From assembly GCF_900156875.1 (NCBI RefSeq), contig NZ_LT707409.1:10923-74922 (forward strand): a stretch of 64,000 nucleotides of DNA, given 5' to 3'. The notes under the pieces were generated by a model. It searched no databases and was not told the DNA's origin. It saw nothing but the letters and a program-made list of their open reading frames with translations. Source of the stretch: Robertmurraya dakarensis (GTDB lineage: Bacteria > Bacillota > Bacilli > Bacillales > Cytobacillaceae). Every line of letters starts with the position of its first letter. The first letter of the stretch is position 1. Of this stretch, positions 1-8,305 are shown one piece after another. Both the position numbers and the translations under genes were made by a program.

Positions 1-1
1 T

Positions 2-1036
2 TACTGGCTTAATTTAGCCTATTTCCTGGAGGATCGGGGGATTCCCTTGGCTATGACCAACCCTATGCACGTCAAACGGTCAAAGGAATTGGATGACAAT
101 CTACCAACCAAACATGACCGTAAAGATGCTTTAGTAATTGCTCGTCTTATTAAAGACGGACGCTTCAGTTATCCAAGAATCTTGAAAGACGTGGAGGCTG
201 AACTTCGTGTTGGGTCAACGTTTAGAAGTAAGTTGACAGAGGAACTTGGAGCTGTCAAAAACATGATGATTAGGTGGTTAGATCGCTATTTTCCTGAGTT
301 TCCCCAGGTCTTTCCGTCATTCGGAAAGTTGGCAATGGCAGTACTTGAATGTACCCCATTTCCTAGTGATCTTCACCAGAAACAACCCGATGAATTATTA
401 TCACTTTACCGCCAGGTTGAGGGGCTCAAATCTCCCCAACGACCGAAAGCAATGCTTCTTATTGAAGTCGCTGCTAATTCGATCGGAGTAACAGAGGGAC
501 GTGAGATGGCCCGTATCGAAATCGCCACACTCGTTCGTCGTTACAACCAATTAGAACAAGATATCGAAAGTATTACTCAACACTTAGTTGAGCTCGTTAA
601 AACATCTGTAGAATACGAATGGCTATCAACGGTTCAAGGACTTGGAGATACCACCATTGTCGAACTATTAGCTGAGATCGGAAGCTTCTCACATTACGAA
701 GATCCACGCCAACTAATCAAACTCGCGGGATTAACGTTACGTGAAAATTCGTCCGGTCAGCACAAAGGACAAAAACGCATCTCCAAACGGGGCAGAAGAA
801 AGCTGCGCGCCATCCTTTTCCGAGTGATGATGCCAATGGTTCGCCATAATGAAGCCTTTCAAAAGCTACATGAGTATTACACAAACCGTAAGGTTAATCC
901 ATTACGTAAGAAGCAATCTATCGTGGTTCTATGCGGAAAACTATTAAAAGTGTTACATGGAATCAGTACCAAGCACAAGGCATTTGACGCACAGCGAATG
1001 ATGAAGGATATTCCTAGTCTCGCAGAGGCTATGTAA
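2..1036 (+). CDS. IS110-family transposase, 5'-truncated by window edge
   Basis: DEDD-type transposase/recombinase that moves its element using a guide RNA encoded by the element. The frame is open from base 2, upstream of any start codon, and the first residues (YWLNLAYFLEDRGIP, then a TNPMHVKRSKELDDN segment) match the N-terminal DEDD domain, with KHDRKDALVIARL just after it. The C-terminal Transposase_20 (IS116/IS110/IS902) domain is visible around VQGLGDTTIVELLAEIG and IKLAGLTLRENSSGQ. About 345 codons are present; the missing part is probably 50-80 codons. No internal stop is seen, so the copy may be active. Confidence 0.93.
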   Translation, partial: YWLNLAYFLEDRGIPLAMTNPMHVKRSKELDDNLPTKHDRKDALVIARLIKDGRFSYPRILKDVEAELRVGSTFRSKLTEELGAVKNMMIRWLDRYFPEFPQVFPSFGKLAMAVLECTPFPSDLHQKQPDELLSLYRQVEGLKSPQRPKAMLLIEVAANSIGVTEGREMARIEIATLVRRYNQLEQDIESITQHLVELVKTSVEYEWLSTVQGLGDTTIVELLAEIGSFSHYEDPRQLIKLAGLTLRENSSGQHKGQKRISKRGRRKLRAILFRVMMPMVRHNEAFQKLHEYYTNRKVNPLRKKQSIVVLCGKLLKVLHGISTKHKAFDAQRMMKDIPSLAEAM

Positions 1037-1340
1037 AGTTCTACATCCCTTTACAGACCTAGACAACAGGATGACACGGAGAAGTTGGCATTATTTTATC
1101 CATTCGACTTCGAGTCCCTAAAGGAGCTTCGCTAACCTCTGCCTTATGACTAGACCGAACGAAGGAATGTAGGCACACAGATGCCCAGAGACATGGGAGG
1201 GTACGTCATCATAAGCTACGCAGAGATCCATTGTGCATCACATAATTCCTTATAACAACTTTCCATCATTATCCAGTAGTGACCGCGTAGCGACCAATGT
1301 AATGGAATTTATTCACATAATACCAAAAGATTGTTAGGAA
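1037..1340 (+). ncRNA. Candidate bridge RNA (seekRNA) region of the IS110 element
   Basis: This stretch has no gene. It contains several small hairpins: GACT-TCG-AGTC at 1106-1116, and AGG-AGC-TTC-GCT-AACCT nested at 1122-1138. A long-range pairing joins CTACATCCCTT (1041-1051) to AAGGAATGTAG (1162-1172), enclosing about 110 bases. IS110-family elements are known to encode a structured guide RNA in their non-coding end, downstream of the transposase in the IS1111 subgroup. That this is the guide is inferred from position and structure only; its ends and target/donor loops were not determined. Confidence 0.5.
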
Positions 1341-1423
1341 TCGTGTCGAAAAATATTTTTTAAACACCCCATCAACGGGTCAAACCGTTGATAAATCAAC
1401 ATTTATAGAGGGAGGCATGTTAA

Positions 1424-2209
1424 TTGAGTAACATCAATTCGTTATTTCGAGAAAGAGTGGGAATTCCACAAAATGAAATGATCACGTTGGAAAACTTAGA
1501 TGCTGTTCTCGAAAAGACAGCAAAAGAGATTCCATTTGAAAATCTATGTATTTTGGATGATAGGACAGCAGATATTACGGAAGAGAATTTAGTAAACAAA
1601 ATTATGAAGCGAAATGAAGGCGGACTTTGCTATGAACTCAATTCGGTTCTCTACTTATTCTTGGTTGAAAATGGTTTCGACACATCCTTAATACGAGGTG
1701 TGACATATGACCAAAAAAATCAAAATTGGAATTCTATTGGAAAAACTCATGTGGCGAATGTGGTAAACCATAATGAAAAACTATTTATTGTAGATACAGG
1801 TTTTGGAGGGAACCTTCCTTTAAAACCTGTGCCATTAACAGGGGAGGTTGTCACGTCTGCTAATGGGGAATTTCGGGTGGTACATACAGATAGTAAACAT
1901 GGAGATTACATCTTTTATATGAAGCTGAAACATAAAGATGAGAATTGGAAAAAGGGCTATGCTTTTCATTCTAAAGAAATTGTTGGAGATATTAAGGAGT
2001 TAAATGAAGTCCAAAAGATCATTGTGGAACATCCAGAATCTCCTTTTAATAAAAAACCGTTGGTGACGAAATTGACGGATCGTGGAAATATGATACTCAC
2101 CGAAGATTCTTTCATACAATGGGTGGATGGAAAAATGGAGAGAAAAGCACTTCATGGAGATCAATTTAAAAAATTAGCGGGGAAATATTTTCGTATTCCG
2201 TTGGACTGA
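1424..2209 (+). CDS. Arylamine N-acetyltransferase
   Basis: Transfers acetyl from acetyl-CoA to arylamines or arylhydrazines in the cytoplasm. The 261-residue length fits bacterial NATs. The catalytic triad is visible: Cys69 in RNEGGLCYELN, His109 in KTHVANVV, Asp124 in FIVDTGFGG. The start is TTG at 1424, with GGGAGG at 1410-1415 eight bases upstream. The gene stands alone between the IS element and a convergent membrane-protein gene, with which it shares a terminator. The natural substrate cannot be told from sequence. Confidence 0.93.
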   Translation: MSNINSLFRERVGIPQNEMITLENLDAVLEKTAKEIPFENLCILDDRTADITEENLVNKIMKRNEGGLCYELNSVLYLFLVENGFDTSLIRGVTYDQKNQNWNSIGKTHVANVVNHNEKLFIVDTGFGGNLPLKPVPLTGEVVTSANGEFRVVHTDSKHGDYIFYMKLKHKDENWKKGYAFHSKEIVGDIKELNEVQKIIVEHPESPFNKKPLVTKLTDRGNMILTEDSFIQWVDGKMERKALHGDQFKKLAGKYFRIPLD

Positions 2210-2244
2210 GGCTATAGGAATTGCTTGGTTATTTCAGAAAATGA

Positions 2245-2278
2245 ACAAAATGCTTGGAGTTTTTTCCAAGCATTTTGT
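2245..2278. terminator. Bidirectional terminator
   Basis: Perfect 14-bp inverted repeat (ACAAAATGCTTGGA at 2245-2258 and its complement at 2265-2278) with a GTTTTT loop. It sits between the convergent acetyltransferase and YitT-family genes and abuts the stop codon of the latter. Confidence 0.85.
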
Positions 2279-3151
2279 CTAGTGTATATCATGCTTTTTG
2301 AAGCTGCCGCCCCTTACTTCTGCCACGTCGTATACAGTAACAAAGGCATTTTCATCGATTTCCCGGATGATTTCTTTTATTTTGCTTTCTTCAAGACGAT
2401 TGATTACACAGGTAATCTCTTTAAATTGTTCGTTAGAATATCCGCCTTGAACGAGTTTATAGGTTGCTCCGCGGCCCAAACGGTCACGAATGGTTTCTAC
2501 CATTACTTCTGGCTGATTTGTGATGATTTTAAAGGTTTTCGACCCACTTAAACCTTCTTCTACGATGTGGATGACCTTAGAAGCGATAAAATAGGCAATT
2601 GCTGAAAGAATGGCTCCTTGAAGTCCAAAGACGGTTGAAACAACAATAAACACGAACATGTTTAAGAATAGAATAAGATCGCTTGTTCCAAAAGGTAATT
2701 TCCGAGATAGGAGTACTGCCAACATATCAATTCCGTCTAATGCACCGCCATTTCTAAGTGCCAGCCCCATTCCGAAACCGATGATAATACCACCTACAAC
2801 TGTTACTAACAAGGTATCCGCTTTAATTATGGTTGGGATATGGTGCATGATGGTCGTCCCGAAAGATAGGGAAGCAATACCGATGACTGAAAATATGGCA
2901 AAGGATCTTCCGATTTGTTTATATCCTAAAAACACGAAAGGGATATTTAGGATAGCGATTAGAATCCCTAAAGGGAGCCCGAATAATTGTGAACCAACGA
3001 TACTTAATCCTGTCACGCCTCCATCAGATACATTATTTGGGATTAACACTGCTTCAAGTCCATATGCCGTAATAAAACCCCCGATGATAACTAATAGGGC
3101 TCGTCCTGCCTGTTTAAGTTTATTGGATTTTTGATGTATTTTGACACTCAT
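2279..3151 (-). CDS. YitT-family membrane protein (DUF161/DUF2179)
   Basis: A 290-residue integral membrane protein with about five or six hydrophobic segments in residues 15-200 and a soluble C-terminal DUF2179 domain (about 215-280, with GRGATYKLVQGGYSNEQFKEI). Family-typical motifs include NNVSDGGVTGLSI and RNGGALDGIDMLAV. Several paralogues exist in every Bacillus; the function is not established. The start ATG has GAGGAAA six bases upstream. Transcribed alone, converging on the acetyltransferase gene. Confidence 0.92.
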   Translation of the reverse strand: MSVKIHQKSNKLKQAGRALLVIIGGFITAYGLEAVLIPNNVSDGGVTGLSIVGSQLFGLPLGILIAILNIPFVFLGYKQIGRSFAIFSVIGIASLSFGTTIMHHIPTIIKADTLLVTVVGGIIIGFGMGLALRNGGALDGIDMLAVLLSRKLPFGTSDLILFLNMFVFIVVSTVFGLQGAILSAIAYFIASKVIHIVEEGLSGSKTFKIITNQPEVMVETIRDRLGRGATYKLVQGGYSNEQFKEITCVINRLEESKIKEIIREIDENAFVTVYDVAEVRGGSFKKHDIH

Positions 3152-3393
3152 AATAATTTCCTCGTTTCAGAATAATTTCTTTATATAGAGTTGTATAAGA
3201 AGTCTAGGTAAATTTTAACTGCGCTGGCACTTTATTATATTATGTTCTTTTTCACTAGCCAACCCAAAAGTATCTATTAAATGGAAAAAATGATTATTGT
3301 ACTATTGATATCCCTCACCCTTTTTTAATAACACTGTTAATATAATGCATTTTAAGCAGTGTGATATACTACATAGAAAAAAGGAGTACAAAA

Positions 3394-4392
3394 ATGATAT
3401 CACTGAGCATACTGGACTATTCTCCTATTGATGAGGGGGTTTCCGGACATGAAGCACTTTGGCAGACAACGGAGTTGGCACAATTCGCAGAATCCCTAGG
3501 ATACAAACGGTTTTGGGTATCTGAACATCACTTCGTTGATTCAGTTGCAAATAGTAGTCCGGAGTTGCTCATGATGCATTTAGCAACATCAACAAAAAGA
3601 ATTAGAATTGGTTCTGGCGGTGTTATGCTGCCGCATTATAGCAGCTATAAAGTTGCTGAAAACTTTCGGATGATGGAGGCGCTCCATCCAGATCGAATTG
3701 ATATTGGAATTGGCAGGTCTCCAAGTTATCGTATAGTCAATCAAGCTTTAAATGAGGGAATAAGTAAGAAGCAATCTTATGAACAGCAAGTGAGTGATTT
3801 ACAAAAGTATTTTACTGACGATACTTTGAACCCTCATCGCTTTCAATCATTAATTGCTACCCCAAGAATACCGACTAAACCAGAGATGTGGATGCTCGGT
3901 ACGGGGGAAAGAGGGGCAGGAGTTGCAGCAGATTTAGGGATAGGCTATGTATTTGCTCATTTCGCCAAGCCAGGAATGGCAGGGGTAGATGTTATAAATA
4001 ATTATAGAAAAAATTTTGAGCCATCTGCTTTCCTTCGATATCCTAAAGAGATTATTGCTGTATTTGCAATTACTGCGGAAACGGAGGAGGAAGCTGAGGA
4101 TTTAGCTAAGGCATTTGATTTGTGGCTCTACTTTGTTGAATCCGATAACCAGCCGCCCTATTATCCGTCGGTTTCAACAGCAAAAAGCCGCGGATTCAGT
4201 TCAATAGAAATGCAAAAGGTTAGGGAAAACCGTAAGCGGATGATCATTGGAACACCTGATAAAGTAAAAAAGGAAATTGAGCAAATTGCTGAACTTTTTG
4301 AAACGGACGAAATCATGATTATACCTAATGTGTCTGGAGTTCAGAATCGTAAGAATGTTATCAGGTTAATTGCGGAAGAATTCGGGTTATAG
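3394..4392 (+). CDS. Luciferase-like monooxygenase (LLM class, MsnO8-type)
   Basis: Flavin-dependent oxidoreductase of the bacterial luciferase-like TIM-barrel family, 332 residues. Family signatures include ILDYSPIDEG at the N-terminus, FWVSEHHFVDSVANSSPE, RIRIGSGGVMLPHYSSYKVAE and HPDRIDIGIGRSP. The start at 3394 is preferred to an in-frame ATA-like codon upstream because AAGGAG (3381-3386) lies seven bases before it. B. subtilis homologues such as YceB have no proven substrate, and none can be assigned here. It may be co-transcribed with the two small genes downstream, although an 80-base gap intervenes. Confidence 0.9.
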   Translation: MISLSILDYSPIDEGVSGHEALWQTTELAQFAESLGYKRFWVSEHHFVDSVANSSPELLMMHLATSTKRIRIGSGGVMLPHYSSYKVAENFRMMEALHPDRIDIGIGRSPSYRIVNQALNEGISKKQSYEQQVSDLQKYFTDDTLNPHRFQSLIATPRIPTKPEMWMLGTGERGAGVAADLGIGYVFAHFAKPGMAGVDVINNYRKNFEPSAFLRYPKEIIAVFAITAETEEEAEDLAKAFDLWLYFVESDNQPPYYPSVSTAKSRGFSSIEMQKVRENRKRMIIGTPDKVKKEIEQIAELFETDEIMIIPNVSGVQNRKNVIRLIAEEFGL

Positions 4393-4473
4393 CAATAATT
4401 AGATTTAAGAGAGAGAATGTATACCAGATGGTATACAGAGAGAGCAATTACAAACGGAAGGAGCAATGATTAA

Positions 4474-4779
4474 ATGCAGTACATAGTGACAGCCTATGAT
4501 GGCACCGATGAAAAAGCTCTTGATAGGAGACTAGCGGCAAGAGAAGAACATTTAGAATCTGTTAAAAAAAGATATAAAGATGGTCAGCATTTATATGGTG
4601 CCGCAATTCTTGATGATGATGGAAAAATGATCGGTTCCATGATGGTGGTGGATTATCCATCAAGAGAAGAACTCGATGAATGGTTGAAAGTTGAACCATA
4701 TATAGTTGGTAATGTATGGAAGGAAATAGAGATTCAGCCTTGCAGTGTGGCGCCAATTTTTATGAAACCTTCTCAATAA
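4474..4779 (+). CDS. YciI-family protein
   Basis: A 101-residue dimeric alpha/beta-barrel protein of the YciI family. Matches include ARREEHLESVKKRY-like sequence after residue 20, LYGAAILDDDGKMIGSMMVV and VEPYIVGNVWKEIEIQP. The conserved His/Asp pair thought to be active in this family is partly retained (His26 and Asp58 region). A good GGAAGGAG site precedes the ATG. Role unknown; family members are often fused to or next to oxidoreductases, as here with the monooxygenase upstream. Confidence 0.87.
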   Translation: MQYIVTAYDGTDEKALDRRLAAREEHLESVKKRYKDGQHLYGAAILDDDGKMIGSMMVVDYPSREELDEWLKVEPYIVGNVWKEIEIQPCSVAPIFMKPSQ

Positions 4780-4827
4780 TGGAGGCCGGTTAACGCAGGA
4801 AAGATCGAATAGGAGGGGAGTGTTTTT

Positions 4828-5112
4828 TTGTACATTGCGATTATATTATTTTCATTCTTTGTGTCTTTGTTTGCTTCGGTAAGAGTAATGGACAAGGGAA
4901 TTAACAAATGGTTAGCTATGTTGTTTGCTCTTTGTATGAATGCACTTATCCTAATAACAGCCACTTGGATACTTTATATAAACAATGAGGAAGCCAGGTT
5001 GTTTGGCTTTGGTCATACAAATCTTTATCTATTGATATTCGCAATTCCTTTTATAACGTGGCTCAACTTTCTATTCCTTGAAGTAATACGAAAAGTTAAA
5101 ATATCATCTTAA
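4828..5112 (+). CDS. Small membrane protein, unknown
   Basis: A 94-residue hydrophobic protein with three likely transmembrane helices (about 1-17, 28-49, 63-83) and a short basic tail. It starts at TTG 4828 with a strong AGGAGGGGAG at 4811-4820. No recognised family. It follows the YciI gene by 48 bases and ends in a hairpin terminator, so it is probably the last gene of that small transcription unit. Confidence 0.75.
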   Translation: MYIAIILFSFFVSLFASVRVMDKGINKWLAMLFALCMNALILITATWILYINNEEARLFGFGHTNLYLLIFAIPFITWLNFLFLEVIRKVKISS

Positions 5113-5151
5113 AACAAGGATAGTTAAGAAGTACTTAGCTATCCTTGTTTT
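5111..5151. terminator. Bidirectional terminator
   Basis: Inverted repeat of 18-nt arms with one mismatch (5111-5128 and 5134-5151), an A-tract on the left and a T-tract on the right. It serves the small membrane-protein gene and the convergent YhaM-like gene. Confidence 0.85.
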
Positions 5152-5154
5152 ATA

Positions 5155-6135
5155 CTAGTTACTAGGCTTATAGATTTTTCCGAGACCCCAGACTTTTTGT
5201 ACGTCGCCTTCTTTCATGTCTGCTGTTGCTTTTGAGATCATGTTAATCTTTGCATCGATGTTGTCTATCATATGGCAAAGATGGGCTTCAAGTGTAATCG
5301 GTTCTGCAGTGCTTCCCCAGCCGTTGCTAAGCGGGCCATGGTGACTGGAGATAATATTCATAAGCTCATAAACAACCGTCACTTCTTCTAAGGAAACGGA
5401 CCGTTCATTGCGTATTGCTACGAGCTTTCGGTCAATCATTTGGTTGACAATTTGAATATGCCCTAAAAACTGGCCAAAGAGTGTATATTCTGGTGCGGTA
5501 AAATCCTTTGTCATTTCTACAATTTTCCCCATATCATGCAAAGTGAGAGCAGCGTACATTTTACTTCGATTAACTGCTTCTCCGTATTGATCACAAATAT
5601 TTTTTGCGATTCTTAAAAGTGATAAGGTATGATAAGCGAGGCCGCTTTTAAAATTATGATGCATTTTTACCGCTGCTACATGGTTCATAAAATATTTCTT
5701 GTTTTCTTCAAATAACTCTGAGGTGATTTGATGCAGGATGGGGATTTGGATCTCATCAATGAATGAACGTATTTCCGCTTCCATGCTTTCAATGGATTCT
5801 GGAGCCATTTCAATATATTCACTAAAATCGACCTCTCCACTTTGAGCTAAACGGAAATCGCTGATCGTCATCTGAACTTGTCCATTAAACTCAGATGCAT
5901 CTCCTGCAAGATATAGCATAGCTCCATTTGTGAAAATGGTTAATAATTCTTCAACACTTCTGCCTCCGAATCCATTATTCCATAGCTTGCAAGAAACCAT
6001 TTTATGTTTTTTTGCTACCGTAATGTTTAAGTAGGGATCCCCTTTTTTCGTTTTCTCCTGTTTCACTTCTTTGACAAGGCAATAGCCTTCAAAGGAGCTG
6101 CCTGGTTCTAGTTCCAATAAACAACTTACCGCCAT
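5155..6135 (-). CDS. YhaM-family 3'-5' exoribonuclease (OB fold plus HD domain)
   Basis: A 326-residue protein with an N-terminal OB-fold nucleic-acid-binding region (about 10-100) and an HD phosphohydrolase domain: H169 in SGLAYHTLSLL, H200-D201 in TLHDMGKIVEM, H265-H266 in SSHHGPL and D291. This domain order is that of YhaM, which degrades RNA and ssDNA 3' to 5'. The N-terminus differs from the classical YhaM, so it could be a paralogue; no symbol is given. GGAGG lies nine bases before the ATG. Confidence 0.88.
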   Translation of the reverse strand: MAVSCLLELEPGSSFEGYCLVKEVKQEKTKKGDPYLNITVAKKHKMVSCKLWNNGFGGRSVEELLTIFTNGAMLYLAGDASEFNGQVQMTISDFRLAQSGEVDFSEYIEMAPESIESMEAEIRSFIDEIQIPILHQITSELFEENKKYFMNHVAAVKMHHNFKSGLAYHTLSLLRIAKNICDQYGEAVNRSKMYAALTLHDMGKIVEMTKDFTAPEYTLFGQFLGHIQIVNQMIDRKLVAIRNERSVSLEEVTVVYELMNIISSHHGPLSNGWGSTAEPITLEAHLCHMIDNIDAKINMISKATADMKEGDVQKVWGLGKIYKPSN

Positions 6136-6256
6136 GGTTTAAACCTCCAAGTGTCCTGAAAGAACGTATGTTCCTTTTATTATATCATGAAAATAAGAAG
6201 AAACAACTCGGAAATTTGGAAAAAGCCCGGTAGTGGCTTATTGGAGAAGTCGAGAA

Positions 6257-6279
6257 AAGGAGCCGTCGAATTGACGGCT
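6257..6279 (-). terminator. Terminator of the minus-strand gene at 6302-6802
   Basis: Stem AGCCGTC (6261-6267) with GACGGCT (6273-6279). Read on the minus strand it is followed by a short T-rich run (CCTTTTC), so it fits termination of the 166-residue gene. Confidence 0.55.
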
Positions 6280-6301
6280 TCTGTTAACTTATTGATAATC
6301 C

Positions 6302-6802
6302 CTAAGCTTGCTGCTCGAAGTAACTAGTGAGGAGCTTTATATTTTCTATATTCTTTCCGTAATCAACAACCGTTGTGGGGTAAGCGGGCTTACTTTGTAA
6401 GTGAATCTTGCATACTTCATCGCTAATTTCTTGAACACTCAGTATGATTTGTTCGCCTAATGTACGGAAGTTAGCTGCTGTTCTAACGTGAATGATTCCT
6501 TCTCTATAGTCAATATTCATGATTTTTGCATTCCTAAGAGCAGAAATGGAGCTTTTACATACTTCAAATGCGTGATTGTAGTTCAAGTGCACTTCTATTT
6601 CCTTTTCTCTGTTGACACTGCTGTCCAAACCTTCCCCCGCTGATTTAGTAAAAAGGTAATTAATTGTCACTAATCCTATTGCTATACATGCGCCAAAAAG
6701 TAACCCTGCAATGACCCCGAGTGCCAATTGTTTATAAGCAATATATATTGTCCATCCAAAAGGAATCGAAGTAGCAAGAAGGATCGTAAGCATTTTTTTC
6801 AT
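6302..6802 (-). CDS. Membrane-anchored protein of unknown function
   Basis: A 166-residue protein with two hydrophobic segments near the N-terminus (about 4-22 and 28-50), followed by a soluble region of about 110 residues with alternating beta and helix character. No family was recognised. AAGGTGATG lies upstream of the ATG at wide spacing. Alone between two oppositely oriented units. Confidence 0.7.
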   Translation of the reverse strand: MKKMLTILLATSIPFGWTIYIAYKQLALGVIAGLLFGACIAIGLVTINYLFTKSAGEGLDSSVNREKEIEVHLNYNHAFEVCKSSISALRNAKIMNIDYREGIIHVRTAANFRTLGEQIILSVQEISDEVCKIHLQSKPAYPTTVVDYGKNIENIKLLTSYFEQQA

Positions 6803-7008
6803 AGTTATTACATCATCACCTTATTTTTATCGTTATCTTCAATATATTTAAAAATGCTGTAGTTTAAACATGAAGTTGGTATCTATTTTCAATAATCAGG
6901 AGATGAGATAAAGGCAAGATTCTTTAACATTTTTCCTAGAAGACTTCCATCCCTCCATTTTTGGTGTCACACTGAATATACATGATATTGGGAGAGGAGA
7001 GTGTAAGC

Positions 7009-8064
7009 TTGAAAAAGATCATTGCAGGTATTTTGTTTGTGGGAGTATTAGCTGGAGTTTTTTTGTTCTTTGGTATAGGCAGGGATGAACCAAAAGAGGA
7101 ACAACAAGAAGAAGTGGAAGTAGATCCTGAACAAAGCGAGAAAAAGGATCCTGTCCTTGAAGAGCCCCCTGAATTTAATCAAGAAATAGCTAAGAATGTG
7201 ATGGAGCAATACAAGCAACTCTTTACAACGATTATGGATTCAGCTGAAGATGATGGTGTAATTACTGGTTTTAATTCGAGAACTGAAGTTCAGGCACATC
7301 TTATGAAAGGTATGTCTGAGTCATTAGCTTCTTCGTTAATGGAAAGATATATTGGGGAAAAGGAAGGTAGGCCTTATTTAATTCCGACATCAGCTCCGGT
7401 TTGGTTAGAAAACGACTTACCTTTTCAAATTGAAAGAATTAGTGACGAACATTACAAAATTGTTCAAGAAAAAGAAAATGAGCTAATCGGCCATGCGGTT
7501 GTGACCTACCATGTTAAACCAAGGGATGCAAAGTGGATCGTTAGTCAAGTTGATACAAAAATGCTTGGTTTATCCATTGAGCAGCTAGCATTAATGATTG
7601 TTGATGGTTTGAAAAACCAGGATATGAACAGAATAGCAGACTATGTTTATCCGCAAAAAGGACTTCTTTTTTCACCGTATGTCTATATCGAAGATGAAGC
7701 AATTGTTTTTCAAAAAGAAGAAGTGTCCTCATTGTTAGAAAATAACAGCCAATATCTATGGGGCTATTATGATGGCAGCGGGGATCCAATCGAACTAACA
7801 CCAAAGCAGTATCTGGAAGAAATCTTATATGCTAAACCCTATGAAAATGCAGATGAAATCCTCGTGGATGATATACAACAGCGAGGGAACACCATCAACA
7901 ATGTAAAAGAAGTGTTTCCGCAATCAAAAGTGGTTGAATATTATCTTTCTGGTTCTGAAAAGTATGGAGGGATGGATTGGGCCAGTTTACTGCTAGTTTT
8001 TGAGCAAGATGAGAGCGGGGAATGGCTGTTAGTTGCGATGGTGAATGACAAGTGGACGATTTAA
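7009..8064 (+). CDS. Membrane-anchored extracellular protein, unknown
   Basis: About 351 residues: a basic N-terminus and one hydrophobic helix (about 4-22), then a highly acidic linker rich in Glu (about 26-52), then a soluble domain. There is no lipobox cysteine, so the helix is probably an uncleaved anchor. The TTG at 7009 with GAGGAGA (6994-7000) is preferred to the ATG at 6982, which has no ribosome site. The C-terminus (LLVFEQDESGEWLLVAMVND) resembles ligand-binding folds of Bacillus wall-associated proteins, but no function is recognised. Confidence 0.72.
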   Translation: MKKIIAGILFVGVLAGVFLFFGIGRDEPKEEQQEEVEVDPEQSEKKDPVLEEPPEFNQEIAKNVMEQYKQLFTTIMDSAEDDGVITGFNSRTEVQAHLMKGMSESLASSLMERYIGEKEGRPYLIPTSAPVWLENDLPFQIERISDEHYKIVQEKENELIGHAVVTYHVKPRDAKWIVSQVDTKMLGLSIEQLALMIVDGLKNQDMNRIADYVYPQKGLLFSPYVYIEDEAIVFQKEEVSSLLENNSQYLWGYYDGSGDPIELTPKQYLEEILYAKPYENADEILVDDIQQRGNTINNVKEVFPQSKVVEYYLSGSEKYGGMDWASLLLVFEQDESGEWLLVAMVNDKWTI

Positions 8065-8083
8065 TATGATATGGACAATCGCG

Positions 8084-8164
8084 AAAAAGGGCCTGTTATG
8101 TACTGCACCCCAAAAGTTAAAGCATAAAACCTAACTTTTGGGGTGCAGTACCGTGGTCCTTTTT
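8084..8164 (+). terminator. Terminator enlarged by an IS-end-like palindrome
   Basis: The outer stem AAAAAGG (8084-8090) pairs with CCTTTTT (8158-8164), a normal terminator frame. Between them lies a perfect 19-bp inverted repeat, TACTGCACCCCAAAAGTTA (8101-8119) with its complement (8132-8150) and a 12-base loop. That arm closely resembles the terminal inverted repeat of IS3-family (IS150-type) elements. It looks like a tiny non-autonomous palindrome lodged in the terminator loop. Confidence 0.65.
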
Positions 8165-8305
8165 CTTTTTCCTTTATAAAAATTGACTATAAAACTGTTT
8201 GAAATTTCTTACATTATGGCGAATAAGGAAAAGCAACTAGTTTTCATATAATGATCGTAAATCAAATCTAAAATTTAAAACGGCAAAATCAGGAGGAATG
8301 AACAC

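Larger units (their letters stand above)
1..1340 (+). mobile_element. IS110-family insertion sequence, 3' part
   Basis: The window opens inside a transposase gene of the IS110 family and continues into about 300 bases of non-coding, hairpin-rich DNA before the next gene's leader. The left end lies outside the window. The right boundary is an estimate: sequence after about 1340 looks like the AT-rich leader of the acetyltransferase gene. IS110 elements usually lack clear terminal inverted repeats, so the edge cannot be fixed by eye. A long non-coding segment downstream of the transposase is typical of the IS1111 subgroup. Confidence 0.8.

Noticed and set aside
2225-3134. Plus-strand frames opposite the YitT-family gene
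   Set aside because: They lie antisense to a well-recognised membrane-protein gene and have no ribosome sites or family features.
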